The notes under the pieces are model-generated. The model did not search any database, was not told where the DNA came from, and saw only the letters and a program-made list of their open reading frames with translations. DNA of 16,542 bases from Streptosporangiaceae bacterium (GTDB taxonomy: Bacteria > Actinomycetota > Actinomycetes > Streptosporangiales > Streptosporangiaceae), in contig JAICWX010000199.1 in assembly GCA_025934635.1 (NCBI GenBank), positions 1-16,542 on the forward strand. Reading direction: 5' to 3'. This document shows positions 9,163-15,827 of the stretch, one piece after another (position 1 is the stretch's first letter; each line of letters starts with the position of its first letter). The position numbers and the translations under genes were made by a program.

Positions 9163-9828
9163 ATGCGCCGTTTCCTTGCCATCGTCGCCGTTTCCGCATC
9201 CGCTGCCTGCGCATTCTCACTTAATGCGAATGCGGTCGCAAAGGCTCCCATCAAGACGTATACCGAGCAGACCCGCGTCTCTTTTACCGGTGCCGGCTCT
9301 GACCAGGGTTTCTACTCCAGGGCCGCGGGCGGGGAAAGGGTCGCGCTGAGCCCGCGGCTGGCCCTGGCCAGCACCTCGCGCACGTCGAACCGTATCCACG
9401 GCGTCGTCCATAACACCTCCAGCCGGTTCGACATCGTCGGGAACCGCACGTACGTCAAGAAGGGCAACGGCCGCTGGGTGACGGCCCCCCTGAGCGCGAA
9501 AGCCCGGGCCAACGACGCGCGGGCGCTGAACCCTTACGCCAGCCTGGCCCTGTTCAACTCGCTGCCCGGAGTCCACCGGGTCAGCCCGGGGCACTATAGC
9601 GTGACCGGTTCGTTCGCGAAGATCAGCCCGTTCGTCCGCTACGAGTGGGATCTGGCCTCCGGCGCCTTCGCGGGCACCGGCACCAAGGCGCTCACCGTGA
9701 CCGTGGTGCTCGACTCGGGCGGCCGGCCCGTCAGGATCACCGCGAGCGGCCGTTCCGCCAGCAATGTGTTCGCCGCGAGCGAGACATTCGCTCATTACAA
9801 CAAGCCGGTGACGATCACCGCCCCATAG
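9163..9828 (+). CDS. Exported protein of unknown function, possibly LppX/LprG-like fold
   Basis: 221 residues. A Sec signal peptide is clear: MRR, a hydrophobic core and a likely cleavage after ANA near residue 24. Cys 16 sits in SAAC without Leu/Val at -3, so it is not a convincing lipobox. The mature part is rich in Ser, Thr and beta-strand patterns: VHNTSSRFDIVGNRTYVKK, then KALTVTVVLDSGGRPVRIT and the terminal ETFAHYNKPVTITAP. The last two resemble the closing strands of the LppX/LprA/F/G and related LolA-like lipid-binding proteins, whose members often end in a K-P-V-x-I-x-A-P string. That assignment rests on memory of the pattern only. GGGG at 9154-9157 is a usable ribosome site. The gene stands alone, 64 bp from the divergent NUDIX gene and followed by a hairpin. 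Confidence 0.75.
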   Translation: MRRFLAIVAVSASAACAFSLNANAVAKAPIKTYTEQTRVSFTGAGSDQGFYSRAAGGERVALSPRLALASTSRTSNRIHGVVHNTSSRFDIVGNRTYVKKGNGRWVTAPLSAKARANDARALNPYASLALFNSLPGVHRVSPGHYSVTGSFAKISPFVRYEWDLASGAFAGTGTKALTVTVVLDSGGRPVRITASGRSASNVFAASETFAHYNKPVTITAP

Positions 9829-9852
9829 CCCGGCGCGTCCCGGGACGCCGGG
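9829..9852 (+). terminator. GC-rich hairpin after the exported protein gene
   Basis: GCGTCCCGGGACGC (9835-9848) is a perfect 14-bp palindrome beginning 6 nt after the stop. Flanking CCC (9829-9831) and GGG (9850-9852) extend it past small bulges. There is no T-tract. Beyond it, 9853-10008 holds no gene; it contains TTTCCGGAAA (9905-9914) and is presumably the promoter region of the glycoside hydrolase. Confidence 0.5.
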
Positions 9853-10008
9853 GCTGGCCGATATGATCATCCCGCATTCGGACACGCCGCGGTTTTCCCG
9901 CTTATTTCCGGAAAGCGAACGAGAGCTGGCGACCCGGTTCCCGCCGGGCGTGGTTGTGCTTTAGCCGGTGCAAGGGGCCTTGGCTACGACACGTACGGAG
10001 AAGACGGG

Positions 10009-11256
10009 ATGAGGGCGGTATTGGCGCGCGCCTGCGGGCGTGCGAACTGGCTCGGAGCGGTAACCGGCCTGGCGGTCGCACTGGCCGTCGGCCTGGCCGG
10101 GGCGACCGCGCCCCCGGCCGGCGCGACGGCGCCCGCGTCCGCGCCCTGGGCGCCGACCGCGCCTAAGGCGGCCGCCGGGCCGTGTGGCACCGCGGCCGGG
10201 CCGTTCATCGTGCAGGGCACCCGGGTGCTGGGCGGGGACGGCAAGGCGTTCGTCTCCTACGGGACCACCGTGCCGGGCCTGCAGTTCCTGGACTGGCGCA
10301 CATTCGCCCAGCAGGACCTGGACAAGATCGAGGCCACCGCCCAGTCGTGGTGCGCCAACACGGTCCGGCTGCAGCTCAACCAGGACAACCTCGTCTCGCC
10401 CGACGGGACCGGCCTGAACCGGTCTTACCTGACGGCCATCGAGGCCGAGGTCACCGCAGCCGAGCAGCACCACCTGGTCGTGGTCCTCAACGACAACACC
10501 GAGTTCGGGCCCCCGGCGGTCAGCCGTGCTCAGAAAGGGCCGACACCGGCCACCGAGGTTTTCTGGAAGGACCTGGCCGCCGTCTACGGCCACGACCCCC
10601 AGGTGATCTTCGATCTGTTCAACGAGCCGCGTGCGTACTCTCCCGGCATGACGATGGCCCAGGCCTGGCGGCTGTGGCACGACGGCGGCGTCTTCCGCGG
10701 TGTGTCCTATCCCTTCGGCCTGGCTCAGCTGGCCCAGTACGTCAGGAGCACTCTCGGCGCGCAGAACCTGTTCTGGATCGAAGGGCCCGATCTCTCCGCC
10801 TCCTTCGCCGGGATGGTCAGCCAGGGGGCATTGCTGAAGGTCAGCGGGGTGGTGTACTCCGTGCATCATCCGGCCGGCCCGCACGACGCCGCCAGCTGGG
10901 ACGCCGGCTTCGGCTACCTGGTGACGACGGGCGCCGCGCCCGTGGTCAGCGGGGAGTGGACGAACTACGAGCCCGCCCCCGCCCCGGGGCCCTCGGTGCC
11001 GCACAGTTACTGCTGGCCGGACGCGCCGGTCACGGTACCGGCGTACCTGAAGTACCTGGCCGCGCACGGCATCGGCCTGAACGTCTACCAGCTCCAGCCG
11101 GGTTACATGATCAAGGCGTACCGCGACATGAGCGTCCCCACCACGATCAGCCCCGGCACCTGGAGCTGCCTGCCGAGCCGGGAGCCGCAGCCGGGCCAGG
11201 GCGCGGGATCGCTGGTCCTGGCCTGGTTCAGGCAGCAGAACGGCCAGCCAGCCTAG
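10009..11256 (+). CDS. Secreted glycoside hydrolase, GH5 (cellulase-like)
   Basis: 415 residues. Signal peptide: Arg-containing n-region, hydrophobic core about 15-34 and an Ala-rich cleavage zone near 40 (AGATAPAS), followed by an Ala/Pro linker to about residue 56. The catalytic (beta/alpha)8 domain shows WCANTVRLQLNQDNL (about 114-128), VVVLNDNTEFG on strand 3, and IFDLFNEPR with Glu 206 of NEP as the likely acid/base. It continues with YSVHHP (His 286/287) and PVVSGEWTNYE with Glu 316 as the likely nucleophile. The NEP...GEW pairing is characteristic of clan GH-A and closest to GH5. It would cleave a beta-linked polysaccharide outside the cell; the exact substrate is not readable. No carbohydrate-binding module is present. 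Start: ATG 10009 with GGAGAAG just upstream. It is convergent with the ThDP-enzyme gene. Confidence 0.85.
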   Translation: MRAVLARACGRANWLGAVTGLAVALAVGLAGATAPPAGATAPASAPWAPTAPKAAAGPCGTAAGPFIVQGTRVLGGDGKAFVSYGTTVPGLQFLDWRTFAQQDLDKIEATAQSWCANTVRLQLNQDNLVSPDGTGLNRSYLTAIEAEVTAAEQHHLVVVLNDNTEFGPPAVSRAQKGPTPATEVFWKDLAAVYGHDPQVIFDLFNEPRAYSPGMTMAQAWRLWHDGGVFRGVSYPFGLAQLAQYVRSTLGAQNLFWIEGPDLSASFAGMVSQGALLKVSGVVYSVHHPAGPHDAASWDAGFGYLVTTGAAPVVSGEWTNYEPAPAPGPSVPHSYCWPDAPVTVPAYLKYLAAHGIGLNVYQLQPGYMIKAYRDMSVPTTISPGTWSCLPSREPQPGQGAGSLVLAWFRQQNGQPA

Positions 11257-11305
11257 GGAGGGCCGCGGACCTAGCTCGCCCCGGTGAACGCCGCCGTCTG
11301 CCTGG

Positions 11306-11359
11306 AGCCGGGGGCCCACAGGGTACGCAAGACGGTACCCGGGGGGCCACCGACTCCGG
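11306..11359 (+). repeat. 54-bp dispersed hairpin repeat, copy 1
   Basis: Matches the reverse complement of 15429-15482 at 49 of 54 positions without gaps. The core GGGTAC (11321-11326), loop GCAAGACG, GTACCC (11335-11340) forms a 6-bp stem; GGCCC (11313-11317) and GGGCC (11344-11348) add an outer stem across a 3+3 internal loop. It lies between convergent genes, 49 nt after the GH5 stop and 14 nt beyond the ThDP-enzyme stop. It may be a terminator or a REP-like element. Confidence 0.8.
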
Positions 11360-11373
11360 GTCGGGGACGGGCT

Positions 11374-13029
11374 TCAGTGGCCGCGGAAGGCCTCCTCCAG
11401 CCACCAGGAACCGCGGGACGAGGTGACCTTGGCGTCGATGAGCAGCGGGCGCTCGCGGGCGCCCGCCAGCCAGTCCCGCACCGGGGTCAGGTCCGCCGCG
11501 TCCCGCACGGTCACCCCGTCGAACCCGAACCCGCGGCCGATCGCGGCGATGTCGGCCGGCGGGAACCGCACGACATCGAGCGGGTCGCCATCCGGCCCGA
11601 AATGGTGCACCTCGGCGCCGTACGCCTCGTCGTCGTAGACGACCACCACCATCGGCAGCCCCAGCCGCGCGACCGTCTCCAGCTCGCTGACGCCCATCAG
11701 CGCGCCGCCGTCGCCGAGCGCGGCGACGGGCAGCCGGTCCGGCCGGGCGGCCGCCGCCCCGATGGCGGTGGCCAGGCCGAGCCCGATCGACTGAAACGCC
11801 TGGGTGAAGCAGAAGGCCGCCTCGTCGGGCACCGACAGGTACATGCTCGGGTAGCCCATGAAGTTGCCCGAGTCCACCGCGACGGTCCGCTCCGCGGGCA
11901 GCAGGTCGTCCAGCGCGATCGACAGCGCGCGCGGGTCGATCCGCTCGCCGTCGCTCTCGTCCTTGAACGGCACGTCGCGCCAGCGGCCCTGGGCCGCGAT
12001 CCGTGTCCGCACCTCCTCCGACCGGTAGCCCGGTGCCCCGGTCCCGAGCGCCCCGGTCCCGAGCACCTCCGCCACGGCCCGCGCGGTCTCGGCCACGTCG
12101 CCGGGGATGCCGAGGCGCACCGGCCGGTGCGCGCCGAGCGCGGCCGGGTCGTCGTCCACCTGGACCACCGTGGCCTGCGGCCCGATCAGCTTGCCGTGCC
12201 GCATCGTCCACATGTTGAGCGAGCAGCCCCAGCCCACGATCACGTCGGCCTCGCTGATCAGCTCGGCCGCCAGCGGCGTGGCGAACCCGCCGCTGACATC
12301 CAGGTTCCACGGGTTGCCGCCGAACAGGCCCTTGGCCACCGCCGAGGTAGCCAGCAGCGCCCCGCACTCATCCGCCAGCCGCTCGAGCTCGGCTCGCTGG
12401 CCCCGGGCGCCGCGACCCGCGATGAACACCGGCCGCCGCGCCTCGCCCAGCACCCCGGCCAGCGCGGTCACCGCGTCGCCGGCTGGCCACGCCGGGTAGG
12501 ACGTACGCAGCGCGGGCCCGGATTCCGTGAGCCCCGCGGTCGCCGGCTCGCACTCGGCCGCCTGGACGTTCAGCGGCAGGGCCAGGACCACGGTCCGGCG
12601 GCCGAGCGCGGTGGCGTAGGCGCGCCGGGCATCGGCCAGCGCCGAGGCGGGGGAGTAGACCCGGTCGGCCGCCGCCCCGACGGCGGCGGCCAGGCCGGCC
12701 ACGTCCACGTGGAAGTTGGACCGGATCTCGGGGGCCTCGGCCGCCAGCACCAGCAGCGGGGTCCGGCTCTTGGCGGCCTCGGCGATGCCGGTCATCGCGT
12801 TGGTCAGGCCGGGACCCTGGTGGACCGTGACCACCCCGACGTTCCCCGTGGTCCGGGCCCAGGCGTCCGCCATGACGGCGGCGCCGCCTTCGTGCCGGGC
12901 CGCGACGAACCTCGCCCCGGCCGCGATCAGCGCGTTCGTGACATGGAAGTTGCCGCTGCCGACCACGCCGAACACGGTGCCTGCCCCGAGTCCGGCCAGC
13001 TCACGGCCTACGGCCTCCGCGACCCGCAT
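11374..13029 (-). CDS. Thiamine diphosphate-dependent enzyme (acetolactate synthase / benzoylformate decarboxylase-like)
   Basis: 551 residues from ATG 13029; the open frame continues to 13377 only as a shadow of the upstream gene. Three-domain ThDP architecture: the N-terminal Pyr domain has GVVGSGNFHVTNALIAAG, the catalytic Glu 47 in ARHEGGAAVMADAWAR and HQGPGLTN; a central domain (about 190-320) contains RRPVFIAGRGA; the C-terminal PP domain holds the Mg-ThDP motif GDGGALMG (from about 439) ending YDDEAYGAEVHHFG. The usual NN is DD (466-467); Asp at the second place occurs in other members. Family reactions are decarboxylation or carboligation of 2-oxo acids. The ATG is 2 nt past the cyclase stop, so the genes are coupled and likely act in sequence. 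A true acetolactate synthase is unlikely: there is no regulatory subunit or branched-chain gene nearby. Confidence 0.88.
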   Translation of the reverse strand: MRVAEAVGRELAGLGAGTVFGVVGSGNFHVTNALIAAGARFVAARHEGGAAVMADAWARTTGNVGVVTVHQGPGLTNAMTGIAEAAKSRTPLLVLAAEAPEIRSNFHVDVAGLAAAVGAAADRVYSPASALADARRAYATALGRRTVVLALPLNVQAAECEPATAGLTESGPALRTSYPAWPAGDAVTALAGVLGEARRPVFIAGRGARGQRAELERLADECGALLATSAVAKGLFGGNPWNLDVSGGFATPLAAELISEADVIVGWGCSLNMWTMRHGKLIGPQATVVQVDDDPAALGAHRPVRLGIPGDVAETARAVAEVLGTGALGTGAPGYRSEEVRTRIAAQGRWRDVPFKDESDGERIDPRALSIALDDLLPAERTVAVDSGNFMGYPSMYLSVPDEAAFCFTQAFQSIGLGLATAIGAAAARPDRLPVAALGDGGALMGVSELETVARLGLPMVVVVYDDEAYGAEVHHFGPDGDPLDVVRFPPADIAAIGRGFGFDGVTVRDAADLTPVRDWLAGARERPLLIDAKVTSSRGSWWLEEAFRGH

Positions 13030-13031
13030 GC

Positions 13032-13805
13032 TCAGGAACGCTCGACCAGCGCCAGCGCCCGGCACGGGGACCCCGAGCCGCTCACGATGGGCAGCGGGCC
13101 CGCGATCACGACCGCGCCGGTGGCCGGCAGCCGGACCAGGTTCTGCAGCTGCGTGAGGCCGTACTTGCCCGCGCCGAGCAGGGACGAGTGACACGGGAAC
13201 GGCGGGTCGAACGAGTGTGCCGCGCCCGCGTCGGTCCCGACCGTCTCGGTGCCCAGCCCGAGGATCGGCGACTCCTCGGCCAGCCACTTCGCGCAGGACA
13301 CGCTGATGCCGGGCGTGTGCGGACCGGTCTCGTTCGCGTTCAGGAACGCGGCCTGGTCGCCGGAGCGCGCGTCCCATCCGGTCCGGTACAGCAGCCAGCC
13401 CTCAGGCAGCGGGCCGTGTTCGACCTCCCACTGCTTGACGTGCTCGATCTCGAGCAGGAAGTCCGGGTCGGCGGCCGCCTCGGCGGTGAAGTCGAGCACC
13501 ACCGCCGGGGCGATCAGCCGGGTCGGCGCGACCTGGGAGACGTCCTCGCCGTCCTTGCCGGTCACCCAGTGCACCGGGGCGTCGAAGTGAGTGCCGGTGT
13601 GCTCGCCGGTCACGATGTCGTTCCAGTACCAGGCGGGCCCGCGCTCGTCGTAACGGCTGATCTCGGTCAGCCCGAAGCGGACGGTGTTGCCGAACGGTTC
13701 GGGCAGCTGGAGGATCGGCGTCTGGGCGCTCAGCGGCGCGGTGAGATCGATCACCTCGACGGTCCGGTCCCGGATGGCATCGATCAGGGCCTGCAGCACG
13801 GACAT
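13032..13805 (-). CDS. Cyclase-family metal hydrolase (kynurenine formamidase / isatin hydrolase fold)
   Basis: 257 residues. The metal site motif HTGTHFDAPVHW (about 69-80) fits HxGTHxDxPxH of the cyclase family, which binds Mn2+ or Zn2+ and opens amides or lactams (kynurenine formamidase KynB, isatin hydrolase) or acts in polyketide cyclisation. Further family features: VIDLTAPLSAQTPILQLPEP at the N-terminus, LLYRTGWDAR, ETVGTDAGAAHSFDPPFPCH, and GPLPIVSGSGSPCRALA at the end. Start: ATG 13805 with a strong AAGGAG at 13810-13815, spacing 4; the frame extends to 14168 but has no homology there. It is first gene of a two-gene operon with the ThDP enzyme. Isatin hydrolase yields isatinate, a 2-oxo acid of the benzoylformate type, which would suit the neighbour; this pairing is a hypothesis. 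Confidence 0.88.
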   Translation of the reverse strand: MSVLQALIDAIRDRTVEVIDLTAPLSAQTPILQLPEPFGNTVRFGLTEISRYDERGPAWYWNDIVTGEHTGTHFDAPVHWVTGKDGEDVSQVAPTRLIAPAVVLDFTAEAAADPDFLLEIEHVKQWEVEHGPLPEGWLLYRTGWDARSGDQAAFLNANETGPHTPGISVSCAKWLAEESPILGLGTETVGTDAGAAHSFDPPFPCHSSLLGAGKYGLTQLQNLVRLPATGAVVIAGPLPIVSGSGSPCRALALVERS

Positions 13806-13941
13806 GATGCTCCTTGATGGTCTCAGCGGATACCCGAAGCTTTCCCTATCGGCCCCCTGGGCGGCTAGCCCTGGATTGATACCGCCCCCGGCGTCGTTAG
13901 TGGTGAGGAAGGCCGCTTGAGCTGACTCCGGGAGCGAACGC
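13806..13941. promoter_or_regulatory. Divergent promoter region
   Basis: 136 bp separates the minus-strand cyclase operon from the plus-strand hydrolase operon and must hold both promoters. Apart from the AAGGAG site for the cyclase I see no clear -35/-10 pair and only a weak GGGC/GCCC dyad near 13860-13872. No regulator gene adjoins. Confidence 0.4.
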
Positions 13942-14850
13942 ATGACCAAACCCGTAGTGACGGCAACCACCCTGGTCACCGACGACCACGTCCCGATCGA
14001 CGCCATCCACCTGCCCGGTACCAAGGACCTCGCGATCGTGGTCGCGCACGGTTTCACGCTGTCCTGGCAGCGGCCCAACGTCTGGCGCATCGCCAACCGG
14101 CTCAACCCGGTCGCCGGCGTGCTCAGCTTCGACTTCCGCGGCCACGGGCGCTCAGGCGGCCTGTCCACCCTGGGCGACCGTGAGATCAGGGACCTCGACG
14201 TGGTGGTCCGCTGGGCCCGTGAGCTCGGCTACCGGCGGGTCGCCCTGGTCGGCTTCTCCATGGGCGCCTCCATCGTCCTGCGGTACGCCGGCCTGGTCGG
14301 CGGCGTGGACGCGGTCGTGTCGGTCAGCGGTCCGGGCCGCTGGTACTACCGCGGCACCGAATCCATGCGGCGCGTGCACTTCGCGGTGGAGCACCGGATC
14401 GGCCGGTTCGTCACCCGGCGCTGGCTCAAGACCAGGATCAGCCCGGAGGGCTGGAAGCTGGTCCCGGTGCCGCCGGCCGAGGCGGCCGCGAAGATCTCGC
14501 CGGTGCCGCTGCTCATCGTGCACGGCGACCAGGACCACTATTTCCCGGCCGAGCACGCCCGCCAGCTGTACATGGCGGCGAAGGAACCCAAGGAGCTCTG
14601 GCTCATACCGGGCATGGGCCACGCGGAGGCCGCCTGCGGCCAGGGGCTCGTCGACCGCATCGGCCGCTGGGTCGAGGCCGCCGTGGCACGCGGCGAGGCC
14701 GCCGCGCCCTCCGGTGCGGTCCTCTCTCGCGAGGTCGCCTCGCCCGAGAACGCCGTATCCGGGATCGCCGTACCTGATATCACGGCGGCCCCGGACGCGG
14801 TCGCGCCCGCTCTCAACGCGGCCGCGCCGAGTCCCAACACGGCCGCCTGA
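13942..14850 (+). CDS. Alpha/beta hydrolase
   Basis: 302 residues. Serine hydrolase of the alpha/beta fold: oxyanion-hole AHGFT (about 35-39), LSFDFRGHGRSGG (61-73), nucleophile elbow GFSMGA (Ser 106), acid Asp 198 in HGDQDHYFP, and His 227 in GMGHAEA. The spacing is normal for a small esterase, lipase or acyl-hydrolase; there is no signal peptide, so it is cytoplasmic. The catalytic domain ends near residue 250. A tail of about 50 residues follows, rich in Ala, Pro, Ser and Val (positions about 14692-14847) and probably disordered. Start: ATG 13942 with GGGAG about 10 nt upstream. It is divergent from the cyclase operon; the GNAT gene follows after 6 nt. Substrate cannot be told. Confidence 0.87.
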   Translation: MTKPVVTATTLVTDDHVPIDAIHLPGTKDLAIVVAHGFTLSWQRPNVWRIANRLNPVAGVLSFDFRGHGRSGGLSTLGDREIRDLDVVVRWARELGYRRVALVGFSMGASIVLRYAGLVGGVDAVVSVSGPGRWYYRGTESMRRVHFAVEHRIGRFVTRRWLKTRISPEGWKLVPVPPAEAAAKISPVPLLIVHGDQDHYFPAEHARQLYMAAKEPKELWLIPGMGHAEAACGQGLVDRIGRWVEAAVARGEAAAPSGAVLSREVASPENAVSGIAVPDITAAPDAVAPALNAAAPSPNTAA

Positions 14851-14856
14851 CCGCCG

Positions 14857-15759
14857 GTGAGCGCGGCAGCGGCTCCCGTCCGGATCAGGCCCGCCCGGCC
14901 GTATGACGCCGCGGCCCTGCTCGAGCTGAAGCGCCAGCTCGACCAGGAGACGGCGTTCATGATGTACGAGCCGGGCGAGCGGGACAGCCCGGTCCAGGAC
15001 CTGGCGGCCGAGCTCGCGGGCCTGGACCGGTCCGGGAACTCCGTCGTCCTGCTGGCCGAGCGCGGGGACCAGCTGATCGGCTACGTGCAGCTGACCGGCG
15101 GCACGCTGCGCCGCAGCCGGGCCACCGCCTACGTGGTAGTCGGCGTCCTCGCCCACGCGGCCGGCCGCGGCACCGGTACCGAGCTGATGCGGCAGGCCAA
15201 GACCTGGGCCGCCGCTCACGGCCTGCACCGGCTGGAACTCACCGTGATGGCCCACAACACCCGCGCCATCGGCCTCTACGAACGCACCGGCTTCACCGTC
15301 GAGGGCCGCCGCTCCGAGTGCCTCCTCGTCGACGGCCAGTTCATCGACGAACTCACTATGGCCACCCTCCTCCCCACCTCACCGCCACCCACCCCCTTAC
15401 CCCCGTCCCCGCCCCTCCCGGGTCCAGACCGGACCCGGTGTCCCCCTGGGTACCGTCTTGCGTACCTTGTGGGCCCCCGGCTTCCTCCGGCCGCACCCCG
15501 ATCCCGCCCCGCCAGCCACTCTCCTGCCCCTCGCCCCACCGCCCCCGTCCGCCCGCGCTATCGCCCCATCCGTAGCGCCGCGCCTATCGCCCCCATCCGT
15601 AGCCTGTGTGCCCCTGCCTACGTTCTTTCGTGCCCCGTGTGCCACGGAGTACGTATAAGGAGACCAGGACCGCGGCACTTCCATCCCACGCGTCACATCG
15701 TTCCCTCACGTCTCGCCAGGATGCCCGCCAGCCACCCCCTGACCCGTCCCTTCGCGTAG
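14857..15759 (+). CDS. GNAT N-acetyltransferase with anomalous C-terminal read-through
   Basis: GTG 14857 lies 6 nt after the hydrolase stop with no clear ribosome site, suggesting translational coupling. Residues 1-172 form a complete GNAT domain: VRIRPARPYDAAALLELKRQ, LIGYVQLTGG, VVVGVLAHAAGRGTGTELM (acetyl-CoA pyrophosphate loop GRGTGT), LELTVMAHNTRAIGLYERTGF and the terminal strand QFIDELTMATLL. The GNAT fold transfers an acetyl group to an amine; the target is unknown. The frame then runs about 130 more codons (15373-15759) of Pro/Arg/Ser-rich sequence with codons foreign to the neighbours (TTA, ATA, AGA, AGG, CTT, TCT). It passes through the second 54-bp repeat and a short tandem repeat. 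I think the tail is non-coding DNA reached because the original stop, expected near 15370-15430, has been lost. Confidence 0.8.
   Translation: MSAAAAPVRIRPARPYDAAALLELKRQLDQETAFMMYEPGERDSPVQDLAAELAGLDRSGNSVVLLAERGDQLIGYVQLTGGTLRRSRATAYVVVGVLAHAAGRGTGTELMRQAKTWAAAHGLHRLELTVMAHNTRAIGLYERTGFTVEGRRSECLLVDGQFIDELTMATLLPTSPPPTPLPPSPPLPGPDRTRCPPGYRLAYLVGPRLPPAAPRSRPASHSPAPRPTAPVRPRYRPIRSAAPIAPIRSLCAPAYVLSCPVCHGVRIRRPGPRHFHPTRHIVPSRLARMPASHPLTRPFA
15429..15482 (-). repeat. 54-bp dispersed hairpin repeat, copy 2 (inverted)
   Basis: Reverse complement of copy 1 at 11306-11359 with five substitutions and no gap. Read in the direction of the GNAT gene it forms GGGTAC, loop CGTCTTGC, GTACCT; relative to copy 1 one G-C pair has become G-U in RNA, so the stem is kept. 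It begins 57 nt after the end of the recognisable GNAT domain and lies inside the anomalous tail of that frame. Confidence 0.8.
15558..15603 (+). repeat. Short direct repeat
   Basis: CTATCGCCCCATCCGTAGC (15558-15576) recurs at 15584-15603 with one extra C, a period of 26 nt. The one-base length difference between copies shifts the reading frame, which argues that the GNAT tail covering it is not selected as protein. Confidence 0.7.
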
Positions 15760-15765
15760 CGTCCC

Positions 15766-15827
15766 GTTCGGAGTCGATGTGCCACTGGGCAGCTTCTTTG
15801 ACGTCCGATGTGCCATCGACTCCGAAC
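15766..15827. repeat. 14-bp perfect inverted repeat with 34-nt loop
   Basis: GTTCGGAGTCGATG (15766-15779) and its exact complement CATCGACTCCGAAC (15814-15827). CGATGTGCCA also occurs as a direct repeat, once overlapping the left arm (15775-15784) and once in the loop (15806-15815). It lies 7 nt after the GNAT frame's stop. It could be a terminator stem, a recombination relic or an RNA element; there is no T-tract. Confidence 0.6.

Noticed and set aside
9905..9914. TTTCCGGAAA palindrome as an operator
   Set aside because: Ten bases only, no second copy; not enough to call a regulator site.
9961..11319. Minus-strand open frame opposite the glycoside hydrolase
   Set aside because: Antisense shadow; the plus-strand gene has signal peptide, NEP and GEW motifs.
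11631..11636. DD instead of NN in the Mg-ThDP motif as a sign of inactivity
   Set aside because: Asp at the metal-binding second position is common in this superfamily and the catalytic Glu 47 is present.
12035..12064. 15-nt tandem duplication inside the ThDP enzyme gene
   Set aside because: In frame, adds five residues (GTGAP/GTGAL) in a loop between domains; ordinary slippage, no functional implication.
11284..13191. Long plus-strand open frame opposite the ThDP enzyme
   Set aside because: Antisense shadow; Arg/Gly/Pro/Asp-rich with no recognisable motif.
13030..13377. N-terminal extension of the ThDP enzyme upstream of 13029
   Set aside because: It overlaps the conserved C-terminus of the cyclase in another frame; the family N-terminus starts at MRVAEAVGREL.
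13806..14168. N-terminal extension of the cyclase beyond 13805
   Set aside because: No homology, crosses the divergent gene's start, and a strong AAGGAG lies just upstream of ATG 13805.
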